Assembly (NCBI GenBank): GCA_910586645.1
Contig: CAJUIS010000001.1
Location: 153,222-217,221 of the forward strand
Direction of reading: 5' to 3'
Source of the DNA: an uncultured Lachnospiraceae bacterium
Lineage (GTDB): Bacteria; Bacillota; Clostridia; Lachnospirales; Lachnospiraceae
DNA length: 64,000 nt
Part shown: positions 1 through 9,027 of the stretch, piece by piece
Position numbering within the stretch: the stretch's first letter is position 1
Layout: every line of letters begins with the position of its first letter
Translations under genes and position numbers: made by a program
Notes under the pieces: generated by a model
What the model saw: only the letters and a program-made list of their open reading frames with translations
What the model was told of the DNA's origin: nothing
Databases searched by the model: none

Positions 1-39
1 ATTATAGGCAATCTTCTGCCAGTTCTCCAATAATGCCAT
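1..39 (-). CDS. 5' end of an unknown protein (partial, runs off the left edge)
   Basis: Only the first 13 codons are visible, reading MALLENWQKIAYN. The ATG at 39 is preceded by AAAGGAG at ideal distance and by a near-consensus promoter at 80-108, so this is a real gene start and not a chance ORF. Too little protein is visible to assign a family. Seen: start codon, ribosome binding site, promoter. Inferred: a cytoplasmic protein, because the start lacks a hydrophobic signal. Confidence 0.75.
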   Translation of the reverse strand, partial: MALLENWQKIAYN

Positions 40-79
40 ATCTGCACTCCTTTAATTTATTCGTAAAATATGATGCCCT

Positions 80-108
80 ATTATATCAGATGCTTTTATG
101 AAATTCAA
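80..108 (-). promoter_or_regulatory. sigma-A-type promoter for the left-edge gene
   Basis: On the minus strand, TTGAAT at 103-108, a 17-bp spacer, and a perfect TATAAT at 80-85. The expected transcript start is near 73, giving a leader of about 34 nt before the ATG at 39. Confidence 0.75.
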
Positions 109-326
109 GAGAGGAAAACACAGGAAGGTTCTCTTTCTCACAATTTTTAAATCATAAAAATTTTTTATTTTCCGGTATAAACTCTTCTTTTTCCGTTCAT
201 ACTATGATTGTTCCTAAAGAGACGAATCCCCCACCCGCTCTTTAGGGACAGTTACAAAAGATGCAAGAATACTTATCCTCCCCTGGAAGCTTCGGTATGC
301 CTCTGGCATACCGAAGCTTCCCTATT
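109..326. other. Intergenic region with two strong hairpins
   Basis: No gene is visible. An inverted repeat pairs 209-221 with 238-250 (CCTAAAGAG core, one wobble) around a C-rich 16-nt loop. A second, perfect 16-bp stem pairs 285-300 with 306-321. Neither is followed by a clear U-tract on the minus strand. Confidence 0.6.
285..321 (-). terminator. Perfect 16-bp hairpin after the spermidine-synthase-like gene
   Basis: The arms at 285-300 and 306-321 are perfectly complementary around a 5-nt loop, and lie 5 nt past the stop codon at 327-329. On the minus strand no U-run follows, so it may stabilise the mRNA 3' end or act with other factors. On the plus strand only a short T-rich stretch follows. 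Confidence 0.5.
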
Positions 327-1928
327 TTACATTTCATTTAACAGGCCTTTGATCCCGTCTCTTTTAAAAATCTCTTTGTAATATGCAATTTCTTCTTCAA
401 TCAAATCGTCAATGACCTGCATTCCCAGAACCTCAACCGGAGCCTGATCATCCGTCAGCCGGTAATTTCCCGCCTGATACTCCATCAGTCCCAAAGACAC
501 CTTCTCCATCATGTCTGACAAATCGGGATTGGAAAGCTTTTTTCTGCCCTGCGCAAAGTTTTCAAGCAGCCTCCCGGAATTTGACGCATACAGTTCGCGG
601 TTGGTGGAACCTGGCACGTCCGCCGTATACACTTCGCCAAACACGCCTGAAATCGTATCTGCAAGATACTGATTGATATTTCCTTCCTTTTTTCCCCGCA
701 TATTCATATTGACCGCCATCACTCCATTGTCAGTCAAATGCTCTTTTACCAATGTAAAAAATTCAACGGAAGACATCTGAAACGGAATCGTAATGTCCTG
801 GTATGCATCCACCATAATCACATCATACTTCTCCTTCTCCGCATTCAAAAAAGCCCTTCCATCATAAGTAACGACGTCTGCATGTTCCGGCAGTTTAAAA
901 TAATCTCTTGCAAGAGACGTAATTTTTTCATCGATTTCCACGCCTTTTGTCTGTATATTTTCAAAATAACGGCCGCACTGTGTCATAAAAGTCCCCGTCC
1001 CGTTGCCGAGAATTAAAACTTTTACCTCTTCTTTTTCCATAACGCCCGCCATCAGAGGGGCCGCCAGCGCGTAATCATAATACATACCCGTTAAGCTGCC
1101 GTCTTTTTTCAAAATCGACTGAACGCCAAACAGCACATTTGTGGAAAGGATAACAGAATCTTCCTCTTCTTTTACCTGAAGATAATTATAAACGGACTCT
1201 CCTTCATAAGTTAAATCTTTTTCCCAGAACGCAAAACTGTCGGAATATCCGGCCGCACAGCAGAACACAAACAGCAAAACTCCCGCAATTGCCCTTCTTT
1301 TTCCCTTTTTTGCACTGAAAAAATAAAGAAGAGACAACAAAAGCAGGATTCCCGCAAAAATTAAAAATGTAATGGAAGTCCCAACAGCCGGAATCGTTAC
1401 AAACGTCGGCAGAAATGTCCCGATAATGCTCCCTATGGTATTGGACGCATTTAACATACCTACGGTTTTGCCGCTGTCTGTCAGGCTGTCCATTGTATAT
1501 TTGACTAAGGACGGCGTTACCGTTCCAAGCAAAAACAGGGGAAATACAAAAATCGCCATACAGGCCAGAAATCCAGCCCAGATTAAAAAATTACTGTTGA
1601 CGGAAAAAATCAGCACGGCGGAAATGACAAGGATAACATATTTTCCCACAACCGGGATGAATGCAATCCAGATGGATGCAATTAAAATCCTTCCATAAAG
1701 CTTGTCCGGATTTGGATTTTTATCCGCATACCTGCCTCCGTAAATATTTCCAAGAGCCATCGCAATCATAATCGTGCCGATAATAATCGTCCATACAATC
1801 TGGGAAGAACTAAAATACGGCGCAAGCAGCCTGCTTGCGCCAAGTTCCACCGCCATTACGGACATCCCGGCAAAAAACTCCGTCAGATACAGATAAGCCT
1901 TATTGGATAAAATCTTCTTTTCGTTCAT
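327..1928 (-). CDS. Membrane-fused spermidine-synthase-like protein
   Basis: This 533-aa protein joins a polytopic membrane half (about residues 10-240, several hydrophobic helices) to a C-terminal class I methyltransferase-like fold of the spermidine synthase family. The nucleotide-binding glycine motif LGNGTGT is near residue 310, followed by an acidic strand end (GVEID), DGRAFL and VDAYQD, the usual order for the fold. Spermidine synthases transfer an aminopropyl group from decarboxylated S-adenosylmethionine to putrescine. Membrane-fused members are common, but their substrates are mostly untested, and no speD or speE partner lies nearby. It has its own promoter at 1991-2019 and ends at a perfect hairpin. 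Assignment to the fold is firm; activity on polyamines is only inferred. Confidence 0.8.
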   Translation of the reverse strand: MNEKKILSNKAYLYLTEFFAGMSVMAVELGASRLLAPYFSSSQIVWTIIIGTIMIAMALGNIYGGRYADKNPNPDKLYGRILIASIWIAFIPVVGKYVILVISAVLIFSVNSNFLIWAGFLACMAIFVFPLFLLGTVTPSLVKYTMDSLTDSGKTVGMLNASNTIGSIIGTFLPTFVTIPAVGTSITFLIFAGILLLLSLLYFFSAKKGKRRAIAGVLLFVFCCAAGYSDSFAFWEKDLTYEGESVYNYLQVKEEEDSVILSTNVLFGVQSILKKDGSLTGMYYDYALAAPLMAGVMEKEEVKVLILGNGTGTFMTQCGRYFENIQTKGVEIDEKITSLARDYFKLPEHADVVTYDGRAFLNAEKEKYDVIMVDAYQDITIPFQMSSVEFFTLVKEHLTDNGVMAVNMNMRGKKEGNINQYLADTISGVFGEVYTADVPGSTNRELYASNSGRLLENFAQGRKKLSNPDLSDMMEKVSLGLMEYQAGNYRLTDDQAPVEVLGMQVIDDLIEEEIAYYKEIFKRDGIKGLLNEM

Positions 1929-1990
1929 TCTGTCTCCTTTTTGCCTGCCGTTTTAAGTCTCTGGCAGATTTGTTTTTTTCATCTCCTTAA

Positions 1991-2019
1991 ATTTTATGTT
2001 TTCCGCCGTTATTTTTCAA
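1991..2019 (-). promoter_or_regulatory. Promoter of the spermidine-synthase-like gene
   Basis: On the minus strand, TTGAAA at 2014-2019, a 17-bp spacer and TAAAAT at 1991-1996. The leader is about 55 nt and carries AAAAAGGAGA just before the ATG at 1928. Confidence 0.65.
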
Positions 2020-2036
2020 TACCCAAATAAAAATTT

Positions 2037-2873
2037 CTAAAAATGTTCCAGTGTGTTTTCGCCCTCTGCCGGCCAGAAAAACGTCTCTTCCGCTTCCAGG
2101 CTTTCCAGCGCGTCTTCCCGGATTCTGCGCTCCGCGTCCATCCCAACGCCTAAAAGCTTCTGGTCATATCTTGAAAAATTGACAAGCGCCGTTTCTCCGT
2201 TCTTACCTTCCACATTCAGCGAAATCGTCGGATCATTTCCGCTGTAGCCCTGGCAGTTATAGGACACAGAAGAAATCTCCCCTTCCACAAGATGAAACCG
2301 TTCTGCAAATTCCCTCGCCAGTTTTTCATAAATTCCATAATCATTTTCCAGCGCATAATCCGGCTCCAAAGGAACGGTAACGTCAAGCATTCTTCCAAAA
2401 CTTGCTATAAACAGCTCTCCTGTCACAGCATCCAGGAAAAACGTCCACCGCGTGGATTCTGGTTTTTGTTCTCTTTCGAACAGCACATCGCCAACCCAGA
2501 ACGCCCTCGGAAACGTCTCCGTGCCGGAATCGTACATCATAAAAACGTTTGCGTCCGTAAAATCCCTTTCAAAAATCTCCTCCAGATAAGAAATTCCGGC
2601 TTCCGCCGCTTCTTCCATTGTCAGATCCGTTTTTTCCGGCGTTCCTTTGTTCAGGCTGTCCATTTCAACATGGTAAGAAGATTTTGCCTTCCTGCTCTCT
2701 TCTTCCGGCGCCGTGCCGCTCTCTGCCGAAACAGGATAATCGACCCTAACTTCTTCCTTTCCGGACAGGCTTGCCGCCGCTGCCGCTTTTGCGGCCGTAT
2801 GGAACAATAACGTTACCGCTCCAATCAGAACAAATGCTGATGCCGTCAGTTTCAAATTTTTTCTTCGTTTCAT
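2037..2873 (-). CDS. Exported or membrane-anchored protein of unknown function
   Basis: This 278-aa protein begins with a basic stretch (MKRRKNLK) and a hydrophobic segment at about residues 9-32 ending in an alanine-rich run, typical of a signal peptide or anchor. No lipobox cysteine is present. The rest is acidic and soluble-looking, with no motif I can name. It lies 80 bp downstream of a sensor kinase and its response regulator on the same strand with no terminator between. It is therefore likely co-transcribed with them and may be their accessory or target. Function unknown. Confidence 0.7.
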   Translation of the reverse strand: MKRRKNLKLTASAFVLIGAVTLLFHTAAKAAAAASLSGKEEVRVDYPVSAESGTAPEEESRKAKSSYHVEMDSLNKGTPEKTDLTMEEAAEAGISYLEEIFERDFTDANVFMMYDSGTETFPRAFWVGDVLFEREQKPESTRWTFFLDAVTGELFIASFGRMLDVTVPLEPDYALENDYGIYEKLAREFAERFHLVEGEISSVSYNCQGYSGNDPTISLNVEGKNGETALVNFSRYDQKLLGVGMDAERRIREDALESLEAEETFFWPAEGENTLEHF

Positions 2874-2953
2874 AAAAAACTCCTTTCTCTGCTTTACCTC
2901 CTGGCTTCAAAAAAATCTTACCTTACGCTTATTTCAAAACGATATTCTGTTTA

Positions 2954-4369
2954 TCACAAATCTGTAAAATTTTCTGTATTTTTCGGAAAAAAAACTTTTG
3001 CAACTGTCCCTTCTCCTGGTTGAGAAACAAAAGAAAGTTCTGCATGATGCAGTTTTGCAATCTTTTCACAGATGGAAAGCCCAAGTCCCGCCCCGCCCGC
3101 GGCCCGGCTCCTTGCTTTATCCGCCCGGTAAAAAGCTTCCGTGATATGGCAAAGCGTTTCTTCATCCATCCCTATCCCGTCGTCTTTTACTTCCATCACC
3201 GTTCCGCCTTCTTTCTGACAGGCCAAAACACAGACCTCTCCTCCTTTTTTTCCCGCTTTTATGGCATTATCCGCCAGATTATTGATAAGGCTGAGCAAAA
3301 GCTGCCGGTTTCCCCGGATATACCCTGCGTCACAATGATAAGAAAGTCCGATTTGTTTTTCATCCGCTTTTACCTGCATCACGCGTTTCGACTGTGCAAA
3401 AAGCTCTTCCAAAAAACAGGCTTCCATAGAAGATCTCCTCATTTCCGCCATTTCCAAAAGCTGATATGACATATCCTGCAGGCGTCTGCACTCCGACATA
3501 ATAAACTGCGTGCATTCATAATGCTCCTCTTCTGACAGAGAAGCTTTCTGCATATATTCCGCGTATCCGTATACCGCAGTAAGAGGAGTCTTAAGTTCAT
3601 GGGCAAAATTATCAATAAACTGCTGCTTCTGCACAGCGGCCTCCTGCAGCAAAGCAATCTGCCGTTCCACTTGCCCTGCCATACGGTTAAAACTGTCCGC
3701 CATCTCGGCAATTTCATCCCTTCCTTTTACAGACAGCCGTTCCCTGTAATTTCCGTCTGCAATTGTCGCAGAAACGGCAGAAATCTGAACAAGCGGTTCG
3801 AATACAGAATTTAAAAGCTTAAGAAGACAAAGAGACAGCAGAAACGCAACTGCAGCTCCGGCCAGAAACAACAGATTTTTCATGTCATTCCAGGAAGAAA
3901 GAATGCCGCTTAAATCACTTCCATACAAAAGTCCATACTCCAAAAAAGGCTCCGGCAAATGGCCGTATACATAAATCATGGAACGTTTTGTCCCTTTTAC
4001 CGTTACAATCTGGCGCGCATCCTCAATTTTCTCCGCCGGAAAATTTTTTACATCCTCCGAAAGCTCCTTTTCGTTCTGATAAATCCATCTGTTCTTATGG
4101 GAAACGGCAAGCAGATTTTTCCGGTTCCCAAAGGAACGGGAATAAACAGCCATCCGTTCGCCTACAGAATCCAAAATATCCATGCTGCGCGCGGAAAGCG
4201 ACTGCATATCGCTAAAGAGCGCAGAAGCGATCACATAATGATCTGCCAGGGCTTTTTCTCTGGCAATGGAAATTTTATCCCGAAGCAAAATCACCGAAAC
4301 GGCAAGCAGCATTGTAAAGAAAAATAAGAGAAACAACAAAAGCGTGGCAAAAAAAGTCCGTTTTTTCAT
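2954..4369 (-). CDS. Sensor histidine kinase with HAMP domain
   Basis: This 471-aa membrane kinase has transmembrane helices at about 7-29 and 165-187 flanking an extracytoplasmic sensor of about 135 residues. A HAMP linker (190-240) follows, then a HisKA dimerisation domain with phospho-acceptor His257 in FAHELKTPLT, and a HATPase_c domain with an N-box (NNLADNAIKAG) and G-boxes (DDGIGM, GAGLGLS). All catalytic motifs are intact. The gene overlaps the upstream response regulator by 4 nt (ATGA), so the two are translationally coupled. The ligand cannot be read from sequence. The downstream exported protein may take part in sensing. Confidence 0.93.
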   Translation of the reverse strand: MKKRTFFATLLLFLLFFFTMLLAVSVILLRDKISIAREKALADHYVIASALFSDMQSLSARSMDILDSVGERMAVYSRSFGNRKNLLAVSHKNRWIYQNEKELSEDVKNFPAEKIEDARQIVTVKGTKRSMIYVYGHLPEPFLEYGLLYGSDLSGILSSWNDMKNLLFLAGAAVAFLLSLCLLKLLNSVFEPLVQISAVSATIADGNYRERLSVKGRDEIAEMADSFNRMAGQVERQIALLQEAAVQKQQFIDNFAHELKTPLTAVYGYAEYMQKASLSEEEHYECTQFIMSECRRLQDMSYQLLEMAEMRRSSMEACFLEELFAQSKRVMQVKADEKQIGLSYHCDAGYIRGNRQLLLSLINNLADNAIKAGKKGGEVCVLACQKEGGTVMEVKDDGIGMDEETLCHITEAFYRADKARSRAAGGAGLGLSICEKIAKLHHAELSFVSQPGEGTVAKVFFPKNTENFTDL

Positions 4370-5019
4370 AGGGCAGCCTCCAGACGGTACCCAAGCTTAT
4401 AAACTGTTTTAATCTGCCTTTCCAGACATAACTTCTGACGGAGCCTTTGAATATGAACATCCACAGTACGCGTGCCCCCTTCAAAATCATATCCCCACAC
4501 AAGATCCAAAAGACGTTCTCTGGACAGCGCAATATTCCGGTTACGAATCAGCGTTTCCAAAAGCTTATATTCTTTTGGCGTCAAATCCACCGGCTCGTCT
4601 TTTACAAAAACCTGGCAGCTTTCAAAATTCACCCGCATGTCTCCAAGCGCAAATCCATGTTCTGTTTTTCTGGCACGGCGCAGGGCCGTCTCTACTCTGG
4701 CCGCAAGTTCCAGCATCTGAAAGGGTTTTGTAATATAATCGTCAGCTCCCATAGTCAGCCCTTTCAGCTTATCGGACAATTCACTTTTTGCCGTCAGAAA
4801 AATAGTCGGCGCACCGCCCGTATAATGAAATACCTGATAGCCGTCTATCCCGGGAAGCATAATATCCAAGAGAATCAGGTCAAACGTCCGTCTCTTTAAA
4901 ATCTCAACCGCCTCATACCCATCAAACGCCTGCACACAATTATGTCCCGTCAGTTTCAGATTCCTGTGAATCAGCTCACTGATGGAAAATTCATCTTCCA
5001 CGATCAATATTTCCGCCAT
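4366..5019 (-). CDS. OmpR/PhoB-family response regulator
   Basis: This 217-aa protein has an N-terminal receiver domain with acidic pocket E8-D9, phospho-acceptor Asp52 (LLDIMLPGIDG), and the conserved T and K (FLTAK, ITKPF). The C-terminal winged-helix DNA-binding domain contains RERLLDLVWGYDFEGGTRTVDVHIQRLR split over recognition helix and wing. It is the first gene of the operon with the histidine kinase. Two tandem 11-bp direct repeats at 5086-5107 occupy the -35 position of its own promoter, the arrangement typical of activation by this regulator class, which suggests autoregulation. The targets outside this operon are unknown. Confidence 0.94.
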   Translation of the reverse strand: MAEILIVEDEFSISELIHRNLKLTGHNCVQAFDGYEAVEILKRRTFDLILLDIMLPGIDGYQVFHYTGGAPTIFLTAKSELSDKLKGLTMGADDYITKPFQMLELAARVETALRRARKTEHGFALGDMRVNFESCQVFVKDEPVDLTPKEYKLLETLIRNRNIALSRERLLDLVWGYDFEGGTRTVDVHIQRLRQKLCLERQIKTVYKLGYRLEAAL

Positions 5020-5066
5020 CTCAAAATTCCCCCTGTCCGCTTAATCAGATCTGGCCATCCGGCCGT

Positions 5067-5107
5067 TTTATACAGTATACCCTCCAAATGTCACAAAATT
5101 GTTACAA
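5067..5107 (-). promoter_or_regulatory. Response-regulator promoter with 11-bp tandem operator repeats
   Basis: On the minus strand the sequence reads TTGTAACAATT then TTGTGACATTT, two adjacent 11-mers at 5097-5107 and 5086-5096. A -10 TATACT lies at 5074-5079 (alternative TATAAA at 5067-5072). No good -35 hexamer exists at the right distance; the repeats sit there instead. OmpR/PhoP-family regulators bind 11-bp-spaced direct repeats, so this is a strong operator candidate. Which regulator binds is inferred. Confidence 0.55.
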
Positions 5108-5109
5108 TG

Positions 5110-5141
5110 AAAACCCTCCGGAGCATCTTTGCACCGGAGGG
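5110..5141 (-). terminator. Intrinsic terminator of the hybrid kinase gene
   Basis: A GC-rich 8-bp stem pairs 5114-5121 with 5134-5141 (CCCTCCGG/CCGGAGGG), followed on the minus strand by TTTTC. It lies 33 bp past the stop codon and separates this gene from the two-component operon. Confidence 0.75.
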
Positions 5142-5173
5142 AAACTTTTCTCAAAGCAGAACCTGATTTTCAA

Positions 5174-8100
5174 TTAACCTAAAAACTGATGAAGCGCTTC
5201 AATAAAAATATCCACATCAATCGGCTTGGCAATATGCGCATTCATACCGCTTTTTAAAGCGGCTTCTTTATCTTCTTCCAGCGCATTTGCCGTCATTGCA
5301 ATAATCGGCAGCGATTTAATGTCTTTTCTCGTCATATTCCGGATTGCCCTGGTTGCCTCATAACCGTTCATAATCGGCATCTGCACATCCATCAGAACAG
5401 CGTCGTAATAATTTTCTTCTGATTTTTCCACCATCGACACGGCGTCCGTTCCGTCCGGCGCACATTCCACGGAAAATCCCGCTTCTTCTAAAATCACTTC
5501 CGCAATTTCACGGTTCAGTTCAATATCCTCTACCAGAAGGATGCGCTTTCCTTTAAAATCGGCCTTTGTCCATGCAGCGGCTTCATCCTCTTCTTTGCCT
5601 GTCATATTATTTGCCGCAAGCAATGCAGATTTTAAATCCGACATAAAAAGCGGCTTTGCGCAAAAAGCAGTGATGCCCGCTTCTTTTGCTTCTTCTTCAA
5701 TATCTGTCCAGTCATATGCCGTTAAAATAATAATCGGCGCTTCATCCCCGACAACGCTTCGGATTCTTCTTGCCGTTTCAATGCCGCTTGTCTCCGGCAT
5801 CTGCCAGTCAATGATATACGTATGATAAGAATCGCCCTCTTCACAGGCAATCTTTGCCCGGTAAGCGGCCTCTCTTCCGGACGTCGTCCATTCCGCCCGC
5901 ATCCCGATTTGCTTGAGCATTTTGCTCACGCTGTCACAGATATTAAAATCGTCATCCACAACCAACGCCCGCAGTCCTTCAAGCTCCCGTATCTGTTCCG
6001 CGTTCTTTTCCACATCCTGCAGCTTTAAAGTAATCTCAACGGTAAATGCGCTGCCCTTGCCAAGCTCGCTTTCCACTTCAATTTTTCCGTTCATCATCTC
6101 CACAATATTTTTGGTAATGGCCATACCAAGCCCCGTCCCCTGGATGCCGGACTGCGTCGCAGTCACTTCCCGCTCAAACGGCTCAAAAATATGCTTCACA
6201 AATTCTTCCGACATACCAATCCCGTTATCCTTGATAACAAAAATATAGTCGCCGTATCCATGACGAAACGTCGTTTTCTGCATAATCCGAAAGGTAATGT
6301 TTCCTCCGGCCGGCGTATATTTTACGGCATTGCTCAAAAGATTGATAAATACCTGGTTTAACTTCAAGGCGTCCGCAATGACATCCTCATTGACAACTTC
6401 AAACGTATCTATAAATAATTCAAGCTGCTTTGCCTTTACCTGCGGCTGAATGATATTGACCAGGTTGTGCATCAGCTCGGAAATATTGCACTCCTGCTCT
6501 TTAATCTGCACCTTTCCGCTTTCAATTCTGCTCATGTCCAGAATATCATTGATCAGACTGAGCAGATGATTGCTGGAAGAAAGCACTTTCTGCAAACAGT
6601 CTCTGACCTGGTCTTTTTTATCAATGTGGCTGACCGCAATCGTTGTAAACCCGATAATCGCATTCATTGGCGTACGTATATCATGGGACATATTGGAAAG
6701 AAACGTTGTTTTTGCCCTGTTCGCATGCTGCGCCTGCATCAGCGCATCCTGCAGAGCCTGCGTCTGTTCCTTCTGCTTCATCACACTGCCTGTAATGTCT
6801 TTTGTCACAACCATGACCATAATATCGTCCGTATCATAGTCCTGCGTCATAATATAAGACTGGCGCACGCAGATTTTATTTTTTGAAGAGCTCTTATCCC
6901 AATACTCTGCAACCACTTCCGCTTCTCCGCGTTCAAAGCACTCCTTCAGATGATCCACATTTACTGCGGCGCTGTAATCCGAAAGGGATTCCTCCGCCAC
7001 ATACTCTCTCCAGCGCTCAAACCACTCTGACGCCTTACAGGGAGCTTTCATCCCCACTTTTTCAAGTATGGAAAACCGCTGCCCGTCTATCGTACGGATT
7101 ACGTCACGTTCAATAACGTCTTTTGTCAGATTAAAATCATACGTACAAAGCGCATTGGAAGTAATTGCAATCCGGTACTGGCGCTCTTTCCGGTTTGCAA
7201 GAGAGATTTCCGCCCGGATGCGCAGTTCTTTTTCTTTTACATCCGTTATATTCTGCCTGATAATCAAAACCTTGCTTGCTTTCCCGTCTTTTCTTTCCAG
7301 ACAGATAATATTCATATGTTCCCAGTCTACGTTTCCGTCTTTTAAAACATGCCGCTCAAAACGCAGATCATCCTGGTCTTCCATTGCCTTTATAATCGCT
7401 TCTTTTTTTATCCGCTCCGCAAATTCCACCTGGTCTTTTTCTTCCAGTAAAATAGCGCAAAGATATTCTGACAGGTCTTCTGCTTTTCCGCTGACTGCAA
7501 AATCCTCCTTCTCCGGACGCGTTCCGGCAAGATACTGATAGGTGTCCGCCTCAAAATCAACCATGGCAAATCTGGAAAACAGCGTATTTACACCGTTAAT
7601 AATATAAGACATCTCCTGATTTTTCATCTCCAGGGCCTTTTTCTCTCTTCTGGCCCGAATCAGCAGAGTAAACGTATAAATCGCAAAAAATCCGATCAGC
7701 ATTGCCTCTAACTGAAATCCAATTGCGTTTTCAGCCTTTATCATTCTCTGCGTAACAATCTCCGGAAACGTCTGTATCAGCGCAAACCTGCTCTTTGCGA
7801 GATTTGTCACACAGACATTGTCCATTTCACTCTCCTTTGTACAGACAAAAGCTCCTTCTCCGCCGTTCTCTAACACGCTTTTTGCGCTGCCGGCCGCGCT
7901 TTCGTCAATAATCCCGGATTCCGACAACCTGTCAAGAAGATTTCCATCGTATGTTTTATCGTCAGAACTTGCAATCACCCTTCCGTCCGGCATACAGAGA
8001 AACACATCGGTCGGTTCTCCAAAATAAGACGTCGTCAGCATCTCTTTTAAATATTCCTCTGCCAGATAGGCTCCCCGGAGCACGCCGATTGCTTCTCCTT

Positions 8101-8569
8101 CGTAATAGACCGGCGCATAAAAACACACTGTGGTTTCTGTAAAAAAATGCGGATCGAATATAATATCCGTGCCGACTTCTCCCGCAATCCCTTTCTGATA
8201 AAAATCCCTTCCGGTTACATCCGCCACACGTCCGTCTGAGATATGATCCATACCGCCAAGATCCGCAAATGTCAGTGCATCAAACAACGAATTGTTTTCT
8301 ATTTCTTTTAATGTCTGTATGCCAATTGTCGGCTCTGTCAGGCTTTTTCCCACAAAATATGCATATGTATGAATCAGGTTCCCCGCATTCTCAAGCTCCT
8401 TATCAATCTGGGCAGCCATCAGCCTGGCTGAATCCGACGTATAGCTTTTATTCCGTTCCTCCATTCGTCCGCTGTTCTGCAGCGTATACCATTGAAACAA
8501 GACAATAATCGCCACCAATAAAATAAAAACAAAAAAAACTTCCTGCAGAGTCTTCTTTCTTCTTTTCAT
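5174..8569 (-). CDS. Hybrid sensor histidine kinase with two receiver domains
   Basis: This 1131-aa membrane protein has transmembrane helices at about 10-30 and 287-304 around a roughly 255-residue extracellular sensor resembling dCache/PDC domains (YAPVYYEGEAIGVLRGAY). Cytoplasmic PAS-like segments (330-600) follow, then HisKA with His629 (NMSHDIRTPMN) and HATPase_c (NLLSNAVKYT, DNGIGM, GTGLGM). Two receivers end the protein, with phospho-acceptors Asp921 (IIDWQMP) and Asp1061 (LMDVQMP). No Hpt domain is present, so a phosphotransfer partner, if used, lies elsewhere. It is monocistronic, with a promoter at 8643-8671 and a terminator at 5110-5141. The ATG is preceded by AGGAGG. No output regulator is adjacent, making it an orphan. 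The ligand is unknown. Confidence 0.92.
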   Translation of the reverse strand: MKRRKKTLQEVFFVFILLVAIIVLFQWYTLQNSGRMEERNKSYTSDSARLMAAQIDKELENAGNLIHTYAYFVGKSLTEPTIGIQTLKEIENNSLFDALTFADLGGMDHISDGRVADVTGRDFYQKGIAGEVGTDIIFDPHFFTETTVCFYAPVYYEGEAIGVLRGAYLAEEYLKEMLTTSYFGEPTDVFLCMPDGRVIASSDDKTYDGNLLDRLSESGIIDESAAGSAKSVLENGGEGAFVCTKESEMDNVCVTNLAKSRFALIQTFPEIVTQRMIKAENAIGFQLEAMLIGFFAIYTFTLLIRARREKKALEMKNQEMSYIINGVNTLFSRFAMVDFEADTYQYLAGTRPEKEDFAVSGKAEDLSEYLCAILLEEKDQVEFAERIKKEAIIKAMEDQDDLRFERHVLKDGNVDWEHMNIICLERKDGKASKVLIIRQNITDVKEKELRIRAEISLANRKERQYRIAITSNALCTYDFNLTKDVIERDVIRTIDGQRFSILEKVGMKAPCKASEWFERWREYVAEESLSDYSAAVNVDHLKECFERGEAEVVAEYWDKSSSKNKICVRQSYIMTQDYDTDDIMVMVVTKDITGSVMKQKEQTQALQDALMQAQHANRAKTTFLSNMSHDIRTPMNAIIGFTTIAVSHIDKKDQVRDCLQKVLSSSNHLLSLINDILDMSRIESGKVQIKEQECNISELMHNLVNIIQPQVKAKQLELFIDTFEVVNEDVIADALKLNQVFINLLSNAVKYTPAGGNITFRIMQKTTFRHGYGDYIFVIKDNGIGMSEEFVKHIFEPFEREVTATQSGIQGTGLGMAITKNIVEMMNGKIEVESELGKGSAFTVEITLKLQDVEKNAEQIRELEGLRALVVDDDFNICDSVSKMLKQIGMRAEWTTSGREAAYRAKIACEEGDSYHTYIIDWQMPETSGIETARRIRSVVGDEAPIIILTAYDWTDIEEEAKEAGITAFCAKPLFMSDLKSALLAANNMTGKEEDEAAAWTKADFKGKRILLVEDIELNREIAEVILEEAGFSVECAPDGTDAVSMVEKSEENYYDAVLMDVQMPIMNGYEATRAIRNMTRKDIKSLPIIAMTANALEEDKEAALKSGMNAHIAKPIDVDIFIEALHQFLG

Positions 8570-8642
8570 TCAGAATTTCCTCCTACCATAACTCTTCCCT
8601 TTTCCAAGTTGACCTCTGAACATAATTCTGTTGTTAAATATT

Positions 8643-8671
8643 ATTATAATCGTAACAGACTTACAAATCAA
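8643..8671 (-). promoter_or_regulatory. Promoter of the hybrid kinase gene
   Basis: On the minus strand, TTGATT at 8666-8671, a 17-bp spacer and a perfect TATAAT at 8643-8648. The transcript would start near 8636, leaving a leader of about 67 nt. Confidence 0.7.
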
Positions 8672-8776
8672 CACTCCTTGCAAACAAAATATTCTATCAA
8701 AAATCCTTGCAAATCTGGTTCCGGTATGCTACGTTTAATTCAATACAAACACAGCGCACAGGGAAAGGAATTCATT

Positions 8777-9013
8777 ATGAAAAATATAAAGCGTATCGCC
8801 GCCGCCGCAGGCGTTGCCCTGCTTGCCGGCATGTACTTATGCACTCTGGTTTTTGCCTTACTTGACAGTCCTTGGGCATTTCAATGTTTAAAAATTTCCA
8901 TTGGCTTTACAATCCTTATTCCGGTTCTGCTCTGGATTTATCTCTCTATGTTCCGGTATATGGAAAACCGCCGGAAGGAAAATCAAAGCGCATCTTCCCA
9001 AACAGAAGAATAA
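8777..9013 (+). CDS. Small two-helix membrane protein, unknown function
   Basis: This is one of the few plus-strand genes. The start is the ATG at 8777, preceded by GGAAAGGA; the longer upstream reading frame lacks a ribosome binding site. The 78-aa product has hydrophobic helices at about residues 8-27 and 37-56 and ends in a polar tail (RKENQSASSQTEE). Several Lachnospiraceae small membrane proteins look like this, but I recognise no named family. It ends at the strong terminator at 9028-9090 and converges on the radical-SAM gene pair. Its promoter is not obvious. Confidence 0.65.
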   Translation: MKNIKRIAAAAGVALLAGMYLCTLVFALLDSPWAFQCLKISIGFTILIPVLLWIYLSMFRYMENRRKENQSASSQTEE

Positions 9014-9027
9014 ACTTCCTCATAGAT

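Noticed and set aside
1935..1978. Nine-codon ORF in the leader of the spermidine-synthase-like gene
   Set aside because: The ATG directly abuts its AAGGAG, leaving no proper spacing, and the peptide has no notable composition.
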